A DNA stretch of 64,000 bases. It comes from Flavobacterium lipolyticum (lineage in GTDB: Bacteria; Bacteroidota; Bacteroidia; Flavobacteriales; Flavobacteriaceae). The stretch lies in assembly GCF_020905335.1 (NCBI RefSeq), contig NZ_JAJJMN010000001.1, forward strand, positions 3,410,001 to 3,474,000, in the 5' to 3' direction. Positions 17,822-26,891 of this stretch are shown here, piece after piece. Positions within the stretch are counted from its first letter, which is position 1, and every line of letters begins with the position of its first letter. Below the pieces are notes generated by a model that made no database searches, was not told the origin of the DNA, and worked only from the letters and a program-made list of their open reading frames with translations. The position numbers were made by a program, and so were the translations under genes.

Positions 17822-18862
17822 ATGAAGCTAAAAATACCATTGTCTTATCATATTTTTCTTTTTTTGGGATTGTATATCACCTTTAATCTTTGGGAAATTG
17901 GGATAAACAATCGGGATCTGGATCTTGTATTCAACAGGATTTCCTTTATGTTTAACATTAGTTTTATAGTGGTAATCTTTATTGTCTACTTTCTGAATTT
18001 TCATACTTTCTGTAAATGGTTTTTAAACAAAAAGAAAATTCTCTTGTTTGTGATTAGTATTCCTATCACCTTGTTGATTTTTGCAGCAATACGTTATTTT
18101 GTTCAGGAAGTGATACTGTATGAGCTTACCGGAATTCATAATTATGCAAAAGAAACCAGAGAGATCAGCTATTATATTAAGGATAATTTTTTCTTTGGCC
18201 TGCCTGCTGTTATTTTGAGCAGTCTGGCTTATCTGTTCTTTCATTTTCAGGAAACGCAAAAACAAAATCAGGAATTAGTATTAGAAAATAAAAAGGCAGA
18301 ACTCCAAATGTTGAAATCGCAGGTGAGTCCGCATTTTTTGTTTAACACCTTAAATTCCTTTTACAGTCAATTGGTTTTGAAAGAGGATGAAATGGCTTCG
18401 GATATTTTGGTACTTTCGGATTTGCTGCGTTATGTCATTACAGAAACGGAGAAAGATGAGGTATTGCTTTCCAAAGAAATTCAGTTTGTAGAAAACTACA
18501 TTCATTTGCAGAAAAAAAGATTTGAAGATCAGCTTTATCTGGATTTTGTAATTGATGGTGATTATGCAACAGAAAAGATTCTTCCGTCGGTGTTGGTGCA
18601 TTTTATTGAGAACGTTTTCAAACATGGAAAATTGAATAAAGAAGAGGAGAAAGCGGTTATTGCTATCGTAATAAAAGAAAATTTTTTAGAGCTGTCAACC
18701 TTTAACTATAATGGTGCAGGCGAAAATTATTCTTCAACCGGAATTGGTTTTGATAATCTTAGCAAACGTTTAGAGCATGCTTATAAAGGGGAGTTTACAC
18801 TCGAGAAAATAGCAGAAAAGAATACCTTTAAAACCTATTTAAAAATACCATTAAAAAAGTAA
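17822..18862 (+). CDS. LytS/YehU-type sensor histidine kinase
   Basis: 346 residues. Four membrane helices (about 8-24, 43-60, 73-91, 124-142) precede a coiled coil (TQKQNQELVLENKKAELQ), then the His_kinase domain with QVSPHFLFNTLN, phospho-acceptor H171. The ATPase part is short, with HFIENVFKHG as the N-box and GIGFDNLSKRL as a G-box. It probably senses a membrane or envelope signal and phosphorylates the LytTR regulator, whose gene begins one base after this stop. The substrate or signal is not readable. Confidence 0.92.
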   Translation: MKLKIPLSYHIFLFLGLYITFNLWEIGINNRDLDLVFNRISFMFNISFIVVIFIVYFLNFHTFCKWFLNKKKILLFVISIPITLLIFAAIRYFVQEVILYELTGIHNYAKETREISYYIKDNFFFGLPAVILSSLAYLFFHFQETQKQNQELVLENKKAELQMLKSQVSPHFLFNTLNSFYSQLVLKEDEMASDILVLSDLLRYVITETEKDEVLLSKEIQFVENYIHLQKKRFEDQLYLDFVIDGDYATEKILPSVLVHFIENVFKHGKLNKEEEKAVIAIVIKENFLELSTFNYNGAGENYSSTGIGFDNLSKRLEHAYKGEFTLEKIAEKNTFKTYLKIPLKK

Positions 18863-18863
18863 T

Positions 18864-19571
18864 ATGAAATTGAAGTGTATCATTGTTGATGATGAACCGC
18901 CGGCAACGCGTATTCTGGAAAATTATATCGGGAAAGTATCTTTTTTGGAAAAAACAGCTGTTTTCAATGATGCGTTGAAAGCATTGGAATTTCTAAATAC
19001 GCATAGTGTTGATGTTATTTTTCTGGATATTCAGATGCCACAGCTAACGGGTTTGCAGCTTTCCAGAATCATTTCTAAAGAGATAAAAGTAATTTTTACA
19101 ACGGCTTATCCTGATTTTGCTTTAGAGGGCTTTGAATTGAATGCTGTAGATTATTTACTAAAACCAATCGCTTTTGAAAGGTTTTATCAGGCGGTTTCTA
19201 AACTAAATGGGGATTCAAAAACAGAAGTTGTATCGAATAACCATTCGGCTGAATTTATTTTTATTAAAACTGACGGAAAAAATAAATTTATAAAGTTGTT
19301 TTTAGAGGAGATTTTATATGTTGAAAGTCTTCAGAATTATGTTTGTATTCATACGTCGAATCAGCAAATTATCACACATTCATCCTTAAAAAATGTTGTT
19401 GAATCACTGCCCGAAAATGGTTTTGTTCAAATTCATAAATCGTATGTGGTAGCTTTAAAACATATTGAGTCAACAGATAATTTTTCGGTTTTTACAAATG
19501 GGAAAGAACTCCCGATTGGGGCAACTTTTAAAGATGCTTTTTTTGAGAAAATAGAGGAGAATAAAATTTAA
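18864..19571 (+). CDS. LytTR-family response regulator
   Basis: 235 residues. Receiver domain at 1-120 with acidic pocket VDDE, phospho-acceptor D55 in FLDIQMPQL, T-loop FTTAYPDFALEGF and KP in LLKPIAF. LytTR DNA-binding domain at about 135-232 (FIKTDGKNKFIKL, ILYVESLQNYVCIHT, FVQIHKSYVV). Such proteins bind direct repeats upstream of target genes. It forms an operon with the kinase (one-base gap). Its stop codon overlaps the first unit of the CGCAAAG array. Confidence 0.93.
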   Translation: MKLKCIIVDDEPPATRILENYIGKVSFLEKTAVFNDALKALEFLNTHSVDVIFLDIQMPQLTGLQLSRIISKEIKVIFTTAYPDFALEGFELNAVDYLLKPIAFERFYQAVSKLNGDSKTEVVSNNHSAEFIFIKTDGKNKFIKLFLEEILYVESLQNYVCIHTSNQQIITHSSLKNVVESLPENGFVQIHKSYVVALKHIESTDNFSVFTNGKELPIGATFKDAFFEKIEENKI

Positions 19572-19963
19572 CCGCAAAGGGCGCAAAGTTTTTTTTAGAT
19601 TGCGTTTCGTAACCGCAAGGAGCGTAAAGTTTTTTTTAGATTGCGTTTAGTAACCGCTAAGTTCGAAAAGTTTTTTCTTAGATTGCGTTTCGTAACCGCA
19701 AGGACCGCAAAGTTTTTTTCTTAGATTGTGTTTAGTAACCGCAAAGGGCGCAAAGTTTTTTTTAGATTGCGCTTAGTAACCGCTAAGTTCGCAAATTTTT
19801 TTTCTTAGAAAGTGCTTAGTAACTGCAAAGGGCGCAAATTTTTTTTCTTAGATTGTGCTTAATAAACGCAAAGTTCGCAAAGCTTTATCCATTATAGCTT
19901 TGCGAACTTTGCGTTTGTATAGATTCTTATAGTTAAAAACCCTTGCGCTCTTTGCGGTTAAAC
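19569..19963. repeat. CGCAAAG array: eight direct units plus inverted tail
   Basis: Eight units of 41-43 bases start at 19569, 19610, 19651, 19693, 19736, 19777, 19820 and 19863, each opening with TAACCGCAAAGGGCGCAAAG or a variant, then a T-run and TTAGATTGCG. Unit 8 is the left arm of a perfect 21-bp hairpin (19864-19884 with 19896-19916), and near 19941-19962 the inverse of the unit opening occurs once. It fills the gap between the regulator stop and the DUF1456 gene stop (convergent). No coding content. Confidence 0.85.
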
Positions 19964-19971
19964 AAACAGTA

Positions 19972-20436
19972 CTATTTTTTATTCTTACCGTTTTTATATA
20001 CTACTTTTTCTACCACTACTGGTTTTCCATTGCCTTTTGGGAACTCTTTTTTCTTAGGTCTTTTATCAGCTGAACTTGATTTTGAAGGGCTTTGATCGCC
20101 TCTTGCTCTTTCAGAATCTTTAGGAGCAGCTTTAAATTCAGGTCTGTCCTTTGTGCTGTCTTTCTTTGGAATCTGAGCTTTATGCTTGGCTAAAACATCA
20201 TTTGGGTTTTTAGGATTTTCTTTCGTTCCTCTTAAATGAATTACCAGTCCGTTTAAGAAATTACGCAAAACCTGATCACCACACTCCATGTAATTCTCAT
20301 GATCTTCGGCTCTAAAAAAAGCGCCCAATTCTGATTTTGAAATTCTAAAATCTACTAATTCTAAAATTTCTACTATTTGGTCGTCACGGAGCATCAAAGC
20401 CACGCGAAGTTTTTTTAGGATATCGTTGTTTGTCAT
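19972..20436 (-). CDS. DUF1456 (YehS-like) protein with lysine-rich tail
   Basis: 154 residues from the ATG at 20436 (MTNNDILKKLRVALMLRDDQ). Two tandem DUF1456 units are seen: NNDILKKLRVALMLRDDQIV with FRISKSELGAFFR, and MECGDQVLRNFLNGLVIHLRG. The last 60 residues are rich in Lys, Ser and Pro, extend past the usual E. coli YehS domain in a different composition, and may bind nucleic acid. Function is unknown. The 16-codon extension upstream (WELETKNKLETKKQK) is repetitive and rejected as start. Confidence 0.82.
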   Translation of the reverse strand: MTNNDILKKLRVALMLRDDQIVEILELVDFRISKSELGAFFRAEDHENYMECGDQVLRNFLNGLVIHLRGTKENPKNPNDVLAKHKAQIPKKDSTKDRPEFKAAPKDSERARGDQSPSKSSSADKRPKKKEFPKGNGKPVVVEKVVYKNGKNKK

Positions 20437-20655
20437 TTTTTGTTTTTTAGTTTCAAGTTTGTTTTTAGTTTCAAGTTCCCACAATCTTCGTCGGAATCAC
20501 AAACTATACACTTAATTTTTTACAAAGGTACATTTTAAAAGTAATTATTATGATACAGGGTGTTTTAATTTTTTTTACAACGAATTGTAAGAATTAAAAT
20601 TAGAGCGCAATATAACTAGTGAAAATTAGTGTATTTGTGGCAGGTTCTTTGGCTT

Positions 20656-20845
20656 TTATTTAAAATTACAATCGTTTGAGATATTTATTAATTGATCTAA
20701 ATCGGACTTTAATGGATTGGCTGTAATTACAATTCGATTTAGAGTTACTGTCTTTTTTTGTATTTGAAACTGGTAATAATAATTTTGTTGGATTCTGGTA
20801 TTTCGATTAGGTTTTCATCTTCTAAATAAAGTAAAATGCATTTAT
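20656..20845 (-). pseudogene. Decayed 3' fragment of the PLP-enzyme gene at 25855-26886 (copy 1)
   Basis: Read on the minus strand it gives LLYLEDENLIEI, then P/E/S changes, NKIIITSFKY, and after a one-base deletion NRIVITAN, then DLDQLINISND and a stop at 20658-20656. The intact enzyme ends with LLYLEDENLIEI, NKIIIANFKY, NRIVITAN and DLDKLIEILND, residues 285-343. So this is a recent copy of its last 59 codons, frameshifted and with no promoter or start. The rest of the 20437-20949 gap shows nothing else I can name. Confidence 0.85.
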
Positions 20846-20949
20846 AAGAAATATCTTTAAATTTTAATATGAAAACGAATTTTAGTAAAATAAAGTGTTA
20901 AATTACAGGTCTAACAAACCAAATTATTAACCATTATTAACTAAAATTT

Positions 20950-23900
20950 ATGAAACAAAAGAATTTCACCTTTTCCTTCGTTTTGTTCTTACTTGCTTCA
21001 GGCATTCTGTTTGCACAAAAAATAACGGTAAAAGGAAACGTAACAGATGAGATGGGAGTTTCAATGCCAGGTGTAAATATCCTGGAGAAAGGAACCCCCA
21101 ATACTGCTACTTCTGGTTTAGACGGGGATTTTGCCATTAGCGTAAATAAAGGATCAGTTTTATTATTTTCGTTCGTTGGGTACAAAATGAATGAAGCTGC
21201 TGTAACCGGAAGTATTTTGAATGTAAAGATGAATCCGGATTCTAAAGAGTTGGATGCCGTGACGGTAACCGCTTTTGGGATCAAAAATAAAACAAAATCT
21301 TTGGGTTATGCCAGTCAGACGTTGAAGGCCTCGGATATTGAAAGACCAGGCCAATTAAATGCTCTTGAGAGTTTGCAGGGAGGCGTAGCGGGAGTAACCA
21401 TAAGTAAAACTTCCGGGGGAGTTGGTGCTGGTGTAGATATTGTTATTCGCGGTGTTTCGTCTTTAGATCCGTCTAATAATAATCAGCCTTTGATTATTAT
21501 CGATGGTAACCCTGTAAATAACTCGACAGCTATTGGAAATGTAGCTCCCTCAAAAGGTTCTAATTCTGTAAGTAGCGGAGAACAGTTTTCATTTTCTAAC
21601 AGAGCGATAGATATCAATCCGGAAGATATCGAAAGCTACACCGTTCTTAAAGGAGCAGGTGCTACAGCATTGTATGGTATTTTGGCTGGTAATGGTGTGA
21701 TTATTATCACTACCAAAAGAGGAAAAGAAGGAAAACCAAAAATTAATATCAATTCCAGCATTTCTTTTAGTGAGGTAAATCATTATCCGGAGCTACAATC
21801 CAAATACAGAGAAGGTCTAAACGGAGCTTCTTATGTAAAAAGTACCGTATCGGATAGCCCTAGTGGTTTTGAATGGGTAAATCCTGCAAGCCCGGGAGGG
21901 TTCTGGAGTTTTGGACCGGAATATTCCAGTTCAGATGGTGCAGGAATTAAATACAGAAATTTTTATAAAGATTTCTTTAAAACGGGTGTGACTCAAAACC
22001 TAGGCGTGAGTGTAAGCGGAGGAACAGAGAAAATCAATTATTTTGTATCTGCTTCTACCAGTAAAGATGAAGGTATTGTACCAAACACTTCTTACCAAAG
22101 AAAAACTTTCAAAGCAAATGGAGGGTATCAGATTTCTGAAAAATTTAAAATAGGTTCTTCTTTTGCTTATACAAAATCCGGAGGTATAAGATCTAATAAT
22201 GGAGACAAATCGGTGATGAGTTCCTTGGCCTATTGGTCACCCTCTATTGATGTAAATGATTATCTTACCGCAGCTGGTAAAGAAAAAGATTATACAAATG
22301 GTATTATCGATCAGCCAAGATATTTTACTGCTGTAAGTAATTTAAAAGATGATGTAAATCGTATTATTGCTTCGGCCGATTTTAATTATCAGGCAACTTC
22401 ATGGTTAAACTTTGTGTATAGAGCTAGTGTCGATAATTATTCAGAAACTAGAAACCGATATGTTCCTGCTAATCTCGATGTAGGAACAGCAGTAAATGGT
22501 TTTATTCTGGATGAAAATATTGGCTTTACGGGACTCAATTCTAGTTTTGTGATCACGGCCAATAAAAAATTTGGAAATTTTAATACCACCCTTACCTTAG
22601 GAAATCAAATTTTGGATACCAAAAACACCTATTCAAATGTGAGAGGGGAAGGAATTTTTATTACCGATTTTAATAATATTTCTAATGCGACCAATTTGTT
22701 TGCTTATAATTCAGGTGAAGAACGCGTAAGAAACGTGGGGAACTTTTTTGAAGCAAAAGCCGATTATAAAGAAATTATTTACCTGGGGGTTACGGGGCGA
22801 TACGATCAGGTATCTACTTTGCCGGTAAAGAATAATAAATTTGATTATTATTCTACTAATTTGTCTTTTCTTTTTGGAGACCTGATCGACGCAAACAAAT
22901 CTATTTTGTCTTATGGGAAATTAAGGACCTCCTGGGCACAAAGCGGAAAAACACCCCCGTTTGCGATTTTTAGAAAAAATATAAAAGATGTAAATTTTCC
23001 ATTCAACGGAGTTGGAGGAGTTTCTGCCACATCTGTTGACGCCAATCCAAATTTGAAAGCCGAAATCATATCTACTTGGGAAATAGGTACAGATTTACGT
23101 TTTTTTAGGGATAGGATCCGATTGGAATACACGTATTTTAACAGGGTTAGTGACGATCAGATTATTCAAAGAATTGTGCCACAATCCTCTTCAATTACGG
23201 CATTCTGGGACAACGGCGGATCTTTAAGAACAACCGGAAACGAATTGACTTTAGGTGCAGACTGGTTTAAAAATCCAAAGTTCAGCTGGACCTCTACGCT
23301 AAATTTTACACAATACAAAACTAAAGTTACAGCATTGCCTTTTGAAAATATTATTTTCGGATACGACTCTCAGGCTACCAATATAACTTCACAAGTACGT
23401 TTGGGCGATGCAGCGGGAACACTTTATGGCCAGTCGTGGCAACGAGTAGACGGTAAAGTAGTGATTGGTGCAAACGGATTGCCTGTTTTTAATAAAACAA
23501 GTATGGGAGCCATAGCAATAGGTAAGATCGGTGAGGCTTTTCCGGACTGGGTAGCTACTCTCAACAATACCTTTAAAATTAAAAATTTTGATATCGGTTT
23601 TTTGCTGGAATATAAAAAAGGCGGAGATGCGTATGATACAGCCAGAAGAAACGGAATTAGAAATGGTGTTCTAGGAGTTACGGCTGACAGAAACGAAACT
23701 GCGGTTTTAGACGGTGTAAAATCGGATGGGGCAGGAGGATATGTACCTAACGACATTCCTATAAATAAATCGTTACGAAACAATTTTTATAACAATACGA
23801 TTTACAATACAGCTGCAGATGCTCTTATACAGGATGCCTCCTGGTTTAAGCTCAGAAATGTATCGGTTACTTATAATATGACCAAAGAAGCATTAAAAAC

Positions 23901-24081
23901 CATTGGTGTTTCTAATTTGTCTTTTACGGTATCGGGCAGTAATTTCCTGATCTGGACACCATTTGATGGTTTTGATCCGGAAGGTTCCAGCTACAGTGCC
24001 GGTACCAATGTTTACGGATTTACAGGTTTGACCACTCCGCTTACGCAATCATATTCATTTAGTATTAATCTAGGATTTTAA
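20950..24081 (+). CDS. SusC/RagA-family TonB-dependent receptor
   Basis: 1043 residues. Signal peptide to about residue 22 (ILFAQ), a carboxypeptidase-regulatory-like domain at about 24-100 (VKGNVTDEMGVSMPGVNI), plug at about 115-235 (DIVIRGVSSLDP, PLIIIDGNPV, YTVLKGAGATALYG, TTKRGK), then the barrel to the C-terminal SINLGF. It forms the outer-membrane channel of a SusCD complex with the next gene (10-base gap) and imports an oligosaccharide or peptide-like nutrient. No glycosidase, sulfatase or peptidase lies beside it, so the substrate is unknown. The pair sits between two relics of another gene, suggesting insertion. Confidence 0.93.
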   Translation: MKQKNFTFSFVLFLLASGILFAQKITVKGNVTDEMGVSMPGVNILEKGTPNTATSGLDGDFAISVNKGSVLLFSFVGYKMNEAAVTGSILNVKMNPDSKELDAVTVTAFGIKNKTKSLGYASQTLKASDIERPGQLNALESLQGGVAGVTISKTSGGVGAGVDIVIRGVSSLDPSNNNQPLIIIDGNPVNNSTAIGNVAPSKGSNSVSSGEQFSFSNRAIDINPEDIESYTVLKGAGATALYGILAGNGVIIITTKRGKEGKPKININSSISFSEVNHYPELQSKYREGLNGASYVKSTVSDSPSGFEWVNPASPGGFWSFGPEYSSSDGAGIKYRNFYKDFFKTGVTQNLGVSVSGGTEKINYFVSASTSKDEGIVPNTSYQRKTFKANGGYQISEKFKIGSSFAYTKSGGIRSNNGDKSVMSSLAYWSPSIDVNDYLTAAGKEKDYTNGIIDQPRYFTAVSNLKDDVNRIIASADFNYQATSWLNFVYRASVDNYSETRNRYVPANLDVGTAVNGFILDENIGFTGLNSSFVITANKKFGNFNTTLTLGNQILDTKNTYSNVRGEGIFITDFNNISNATNLFAYNSGEERVRNVGNFFEAKADYKEIIYLGVTGRYDQVSTLPVKNNKFDYYSTNLSFLFGDLIDANKSILSYGKLRTSWAQSGKTPPFAIFRKNIKDVNFPFNGVGGVSATSVDANPNLKAEIISTWEIGTDLRFFRDRIRLEYTYFNRVSDDQIIQRIVPQSSSITAFWDNGGSLRTTGNELTLGADWFKNPKFSWTSTLNFTQYKTKVTALPFENIIFGYDSQATNITSQVRLGDAAGTLYGQSWQRVDGKVVIGANGLPVFNKTSMGAIAIGKIGEAFPDWVATLNNTFKIKNFDIGFLLEYKKGGDAYDTARRNGIRNGVLGVTADRNETAVLDGVKSDGAGGYVPNDIPINKSLRNNFYNNTIYNTAADALIQDASWFKLRNVSVTYNMTKEALKTIGVSNLSFTVSGSNFLIWTPFDGFDPEGSSYSAGTNVYGFTGLTTPLTQSYSFSINLGF

Positions 24082-24091
24082 TTTATAAAAG

Positions 24092-25624
24092 ATGAAAAAT
24101 ATACTCAAAACATTCTTGACCATAAGCATTGTCCTAACAACTTATAGCTGTAGCGATGATTATTTTGATGTAAATACACCAGGAAATGTAATACCTGACG
24201 CGAATAAGAATCTAAAAGATTTATTGGGGCCTGCAATTTATTACACATTTGATGCTCAGTATGCTGCTGCGACCAGAGTTTCTTTGCTAACGCAATATAC
24301 TTCTTCTGCACTTAATTCGTCAGTAGGAGTAGACAATCATTACGAAGAATCCTTAGATAGTTATTGGTCTTCTGCCTATGTGAAAGCTTTAGGGAACCTG
24401 AAAGAAGTAGCCGATAAAGCCGATGAAACAAAATCATCACATTACAAGGGTATTGTTCAGATTTTGCAAGCGGTAAATTTTGGATTGCTGACGGATCTGT
24501 ACGGAGATATACCTTTTTCGCAGGCGTCGCTGGCATTACAGAATTTTAAGCCGGAATATGATCGTCAGGAAGAGGTCTACAAAGGTATAAACAACCTATT
24601 AGATCAGGCTATTGCTAATTTGTCGGCTCCTAACACATCCTCTTTTACTCCTGGAAAAGAAGACCTTGTTTATGGCGGAAATGTAGAAAAATGGATAAAA
24701 GTGGCCTATACCTTTAAAGCGAGATATGCATTGCACTTATCAAAAATCAATGCAACAACTGCTGCCAATACGGTAGTTTCTTATTTGGCAAAAGGAATAA
24801 CCTCCAATGCAGATGATTTTCAATTGATTTACAATAAAGTTCAGACCAATCCGTGGTATAATAATCAATTAGGGCTTAATACCGGAAATGCATCTTATCT
24901 GATAACCAAACAATTTATTGGTTTTATGAACGGAAGCACGTTTGCTTTTAAAACGGTAACAATGGATCCCAGAATGCCATTACTGATTGATCTTAGAAGT
25001 TATCCTGTAACAGATGGGGTTGTGAATCCTAAAGATCCAAATCCTAATGTTCCGGGGAATTATATTGGTGGAGAACCTGGGCAGGGATCAAAAGGAACAC
25101 CGGCACCTAATGCTAAAATAGGGTTGTATTCTTATTATTCAAAAATAGATTCGCCCCTTGTTATTTTGTCCTTTTCTGAAGTTAAACTAATGCAGGCTGA
25201 AGCACAATTTATTTTAAATGGAGGTAATGCGACAAGTACCGGAACAAATGCAATAGGGTATAACGCCTATAGGGATGCTATTGGTGCAAATATGGATAAA
25301 TTGGGGGTTTCCGCTCCGGATAAAAATGCTTATCTGGGAGATGCTTCTATAAACAAAGGTGCCGCCAGTTTGCAGTTGAAAGATATTATGAGACAAAAAA
25401 ATATAGTACTCTATTTGAACTGCGAAGCATTTAATGATTACAGAAGGTATGATTTTTCTACAAACGTTTTTCCGGGATTAGCCCTGCCCAAAGCCGCTGA
25501 TCCTGCTAATGGAGGAAAATGGATAAGAAGATTTATTTATTCAACCAACGAAAGAAACGCGAATAAAGCAAATTATGAATTAAATTTTAAATCAATGGTC
25601 ACACCGGTTTGGTGGGATAAATAA
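24092..25624 (+). CDS. SusD/RagB-family nutrient-binding lipoprotein
   Basis: 510 residues. Signal peptide with lipobox TYSC at about residues 17-20, then DDYFDVNTPGNV, the usual start of SusD-like_2 proteins. Helical TPR-like parts follow (HYKGIVQILQAVNFGLLTD and YGDIPFSQA), and the C-terminal region holds LMQAEAQFILNG and RRFIYSTNERNAN. It is the surface lid that delivers ligand to the SusC channel encoded just upstream. A strong terminator follows. The ligand cannot be predicted from sequence alone. Confidence 0.92.
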   Translation: MKNILKTFLTISIVLTTYSCSDDYFDVNTPGNVIPDANKNLKDLLGPAIYYTFDAQYAAATRVSLLTQYTSSALNSSVGVDNHYEESLDSYWSSAYVKALGNLKEVADKADETKSSHYKGIVQILQAVNFGLLTDLYGDIPFSQASLALQNFKPEYDRQEEVYKGINNLLDQAIANLSAPNTSSFTPGKEDLVYGGNVEKWIKVAYTFKARYALHLSKINATTAANTVVSYLAKGITSNADDFQLIYNKVQTNPWYNNQLGLNTGNASYLITKQFIGFMNGSTFAFKTVTMDPRMPLLIDLRSYPVTDGVVNPKDPNPNVPGNYIGGEPGQGSKGTPAPNAKIGLYSYYSKIDSPLVILSFSEVKLMQAEAQFILNGGNATSTGTNAIGYNAYRDAIGANMDKLGVSAPDKNAYLGDASINKGAASLQLKDIMRQKNIVLYLNCEAFNDYRRYDFSTNVFPGLALPKAADPANGGKWIRRFIYSTNERNANKANYELNFKSMVTPVWWDK

Positions 25625-25629
25625 AAACT

Positions 25630-25666
25630 AAAGCGGCTCTGATTTTTTAATCAGAGCCGCTTTTTC
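25630..25666 (+). terminator. Intrinsic terminator of the susCD pair
   Basis: Perfect 15-bp stem AAAGCGGCTCTGATT (25630-25644) with its complement at 25649-25663, loop TTTT, then T-run. It directly abuts the stop codon of the second pseudogene fragment. Confidence 0.92.
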
Positions 25667-25750
25667 ATAAGCTGTTGCTTTGATTCAAAATGTCAATTAC
25701 TTGGTCTAAATCATTTTTAGCGTGATTGTTTTATCAAATTGGATTACAAT
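25665..25750 (-). pseudogene. Decayed 3' fragment of the PLP-enzyme gene (copy 2, internally deleted)
   Basis: On the minus strand it reads IQFDKT, then, after a frame change, NHAKNDLDQVIDILNQSNSL and a stop at 25667-25665. The intact protein has IQFDKT at 277-282 and NHLPEDLDKLIEILND at 324-339, so about 41 codons are missing at the junction and the frame is broken. It is more diverged than copy 1, so it arose earlier or from a paralogue. Confidence 0.75.
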
Positions 25751-25772
25751 TTATTGAGCTGGGCGAAGTTTT

Positions 25773-25843
25773 TTTGCCACGAATTTCACGAATTTTCGCA
25801 AATTGGATCGCGTTTAAATTTAATTAGTGCAATTCGTGGCAAA
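25773..25843. repeat. CCACGAATT-family hairpin repeat
   Basis: Perfect 13-bp arms TTTGCCACGAATT (25773-25785) and AATTCGTGGCAAA (25831-25843), with TCACGAATT after the left arm as in the inner palindrome at 16659-16721. It lies 12 bases from the PLP-enzyme stop and, with flanking T/A runs, could also work as its terminator. Confidence 0.65.
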
Positions 25844-25854
25844 CTTTTTTGTTT

Positions 25855-26886
25855 TTACTTAAAGTTATAATCGTTTAAGATTTCTATTAATTTATCCAGA
25901 TCTTCGGGAAGATGATTGGCAGTAATCACAATTCGATTTAAAGGAGCTGTGTCTTTTTGGTATTTGAAATTGGCAATAATAATTTTGTTTGCTTCCAGTA
26001 TTTCGATTAGATTTTCATCTTCTAAATAAAGTAACGGGTATGTTTTATCAAATTGAATCGCGTCATTTTTGATTAGTTTCTGATCGATGTGATGAAGGTT
26101 ATCCAGCAGTTTCTGATGTTGTATACTGTAAATTTCGGTTGCATCCGCCAATGTCTGAACAAAAGCGGGATTCATTCCCGCAGCTGATATAAAAGTATCT
26201 GTATTTTTGATCTGGTCGATGAAAGAAATATCACTGGCAATAACGCCGCCAGTTAAGCCGAATGCTTTTCCTAGAGACGAAACCATAATTTTGCGCTTAA
26301 TCGGAAGGTCGATGTGTGAATAGATTCCACCTCCATTTTTTCCTAAAATTCCAAGCGAATGCGATTCATCGATAAGTAAAGTGACTTCTTTATGACTGGG
26401 GATTTCCTTTAAAACAGATAAATCAACAGCTTTGGTTTGATAGGAAGGAACTCCGTCAGTAAGAATAGTGATTTTCTCTGCTTTAGAATCTGTTAGACGT
26501 GGGTGTATTTGATGGTTCAAAAATATTGGTAAACTGTTGGGGGTTTTAATTGCGGTATGCAGATCTGAAAAATGAAAGTAACAATCGGTGGTTTTAGTCA
26601 ATTGTTCCGTAACTAATTTTCCGGCCAGCATTCCTGATGACACCGTAACGGCACTTTCGGCCTGTATGTGATGGGCGAGAAAAGTCTCACCATTTTCATA
26701 AGCCGTTAATTTTATATTGGCATTGCGGGAGCTTCCGTAAGTAGTTCCCCATTTTCGTATATTTTGAATGGCCAATTCCTGAAAAGCCTTATTGGTGGGT
26801 AATCCCAAATAAGCAGTTCCTCCAAAATACAAGTATTGCTCCTGATTGATTTCAATAGTTCTGTCCGGAAATTGGTCTACGTTCAT
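25855..26886 (-). CDS. Alpha-oxoamine-synthase-like PLP enzyme (BioF/KBL fold)
   Basis: 343 residues of fold-type I aminotransferase. PLP lysine K207 in VSSLGKAFG; D173 and H176 in LLIDESHSLG are the ring-nitrogen and stacking positions of the BioF family. YFGGTAYLGL and TYGSSRNANI match the N-terminal substrate region. It is about 40 residues shorter than typical BioF, so true 8-amino-7-oxononanoate synthesis is not certain, and no bio genes are near. It condenses an acyl-CoA-like donor with a small amino acid if family behaviour holds. It starts 5 bases after the dipeptide epimerase stop. Two decayed pieces of it lie at 20656 and 25665. Confidence 0.82.
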   Translation of the reverse strand: MNVDQFPDRTIEINQEQYLYFGGTAYLGLPTNKAFQELAIQNIRKWGTTYGSSRNANIKLTAYENGETFLAHHIQAESAVTVSSGMLAGKLVTEQLTKTTDCYFHFSDLHTAIKTPNSLPIFLNHQIHPRLTDSKAEKITILTDGVPSYQTKAVDLSVLKEIPSHKEVTLLIDESHSLGILGKNGGGIYSHIDLPIKRKIMVSSLGKAFGLTGGVIASDISFIDQIKNTDTFISAAGMNPAFVQTLADATEIYSIQHQKLLDNLHHIDQKLIKNDAIQFDKTYPLLYLEDENLIEILEANKIIIANFKYQKDTAPLNRIVITANHLPEDLDKLIEILNDYNFK

Positions 26887-26891
26887 AAAAA

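Noticed and set aside
24105..24536. Antisense reading frames under the SusD gene
   Set aside because: Shadow frames of a well-supported gene.
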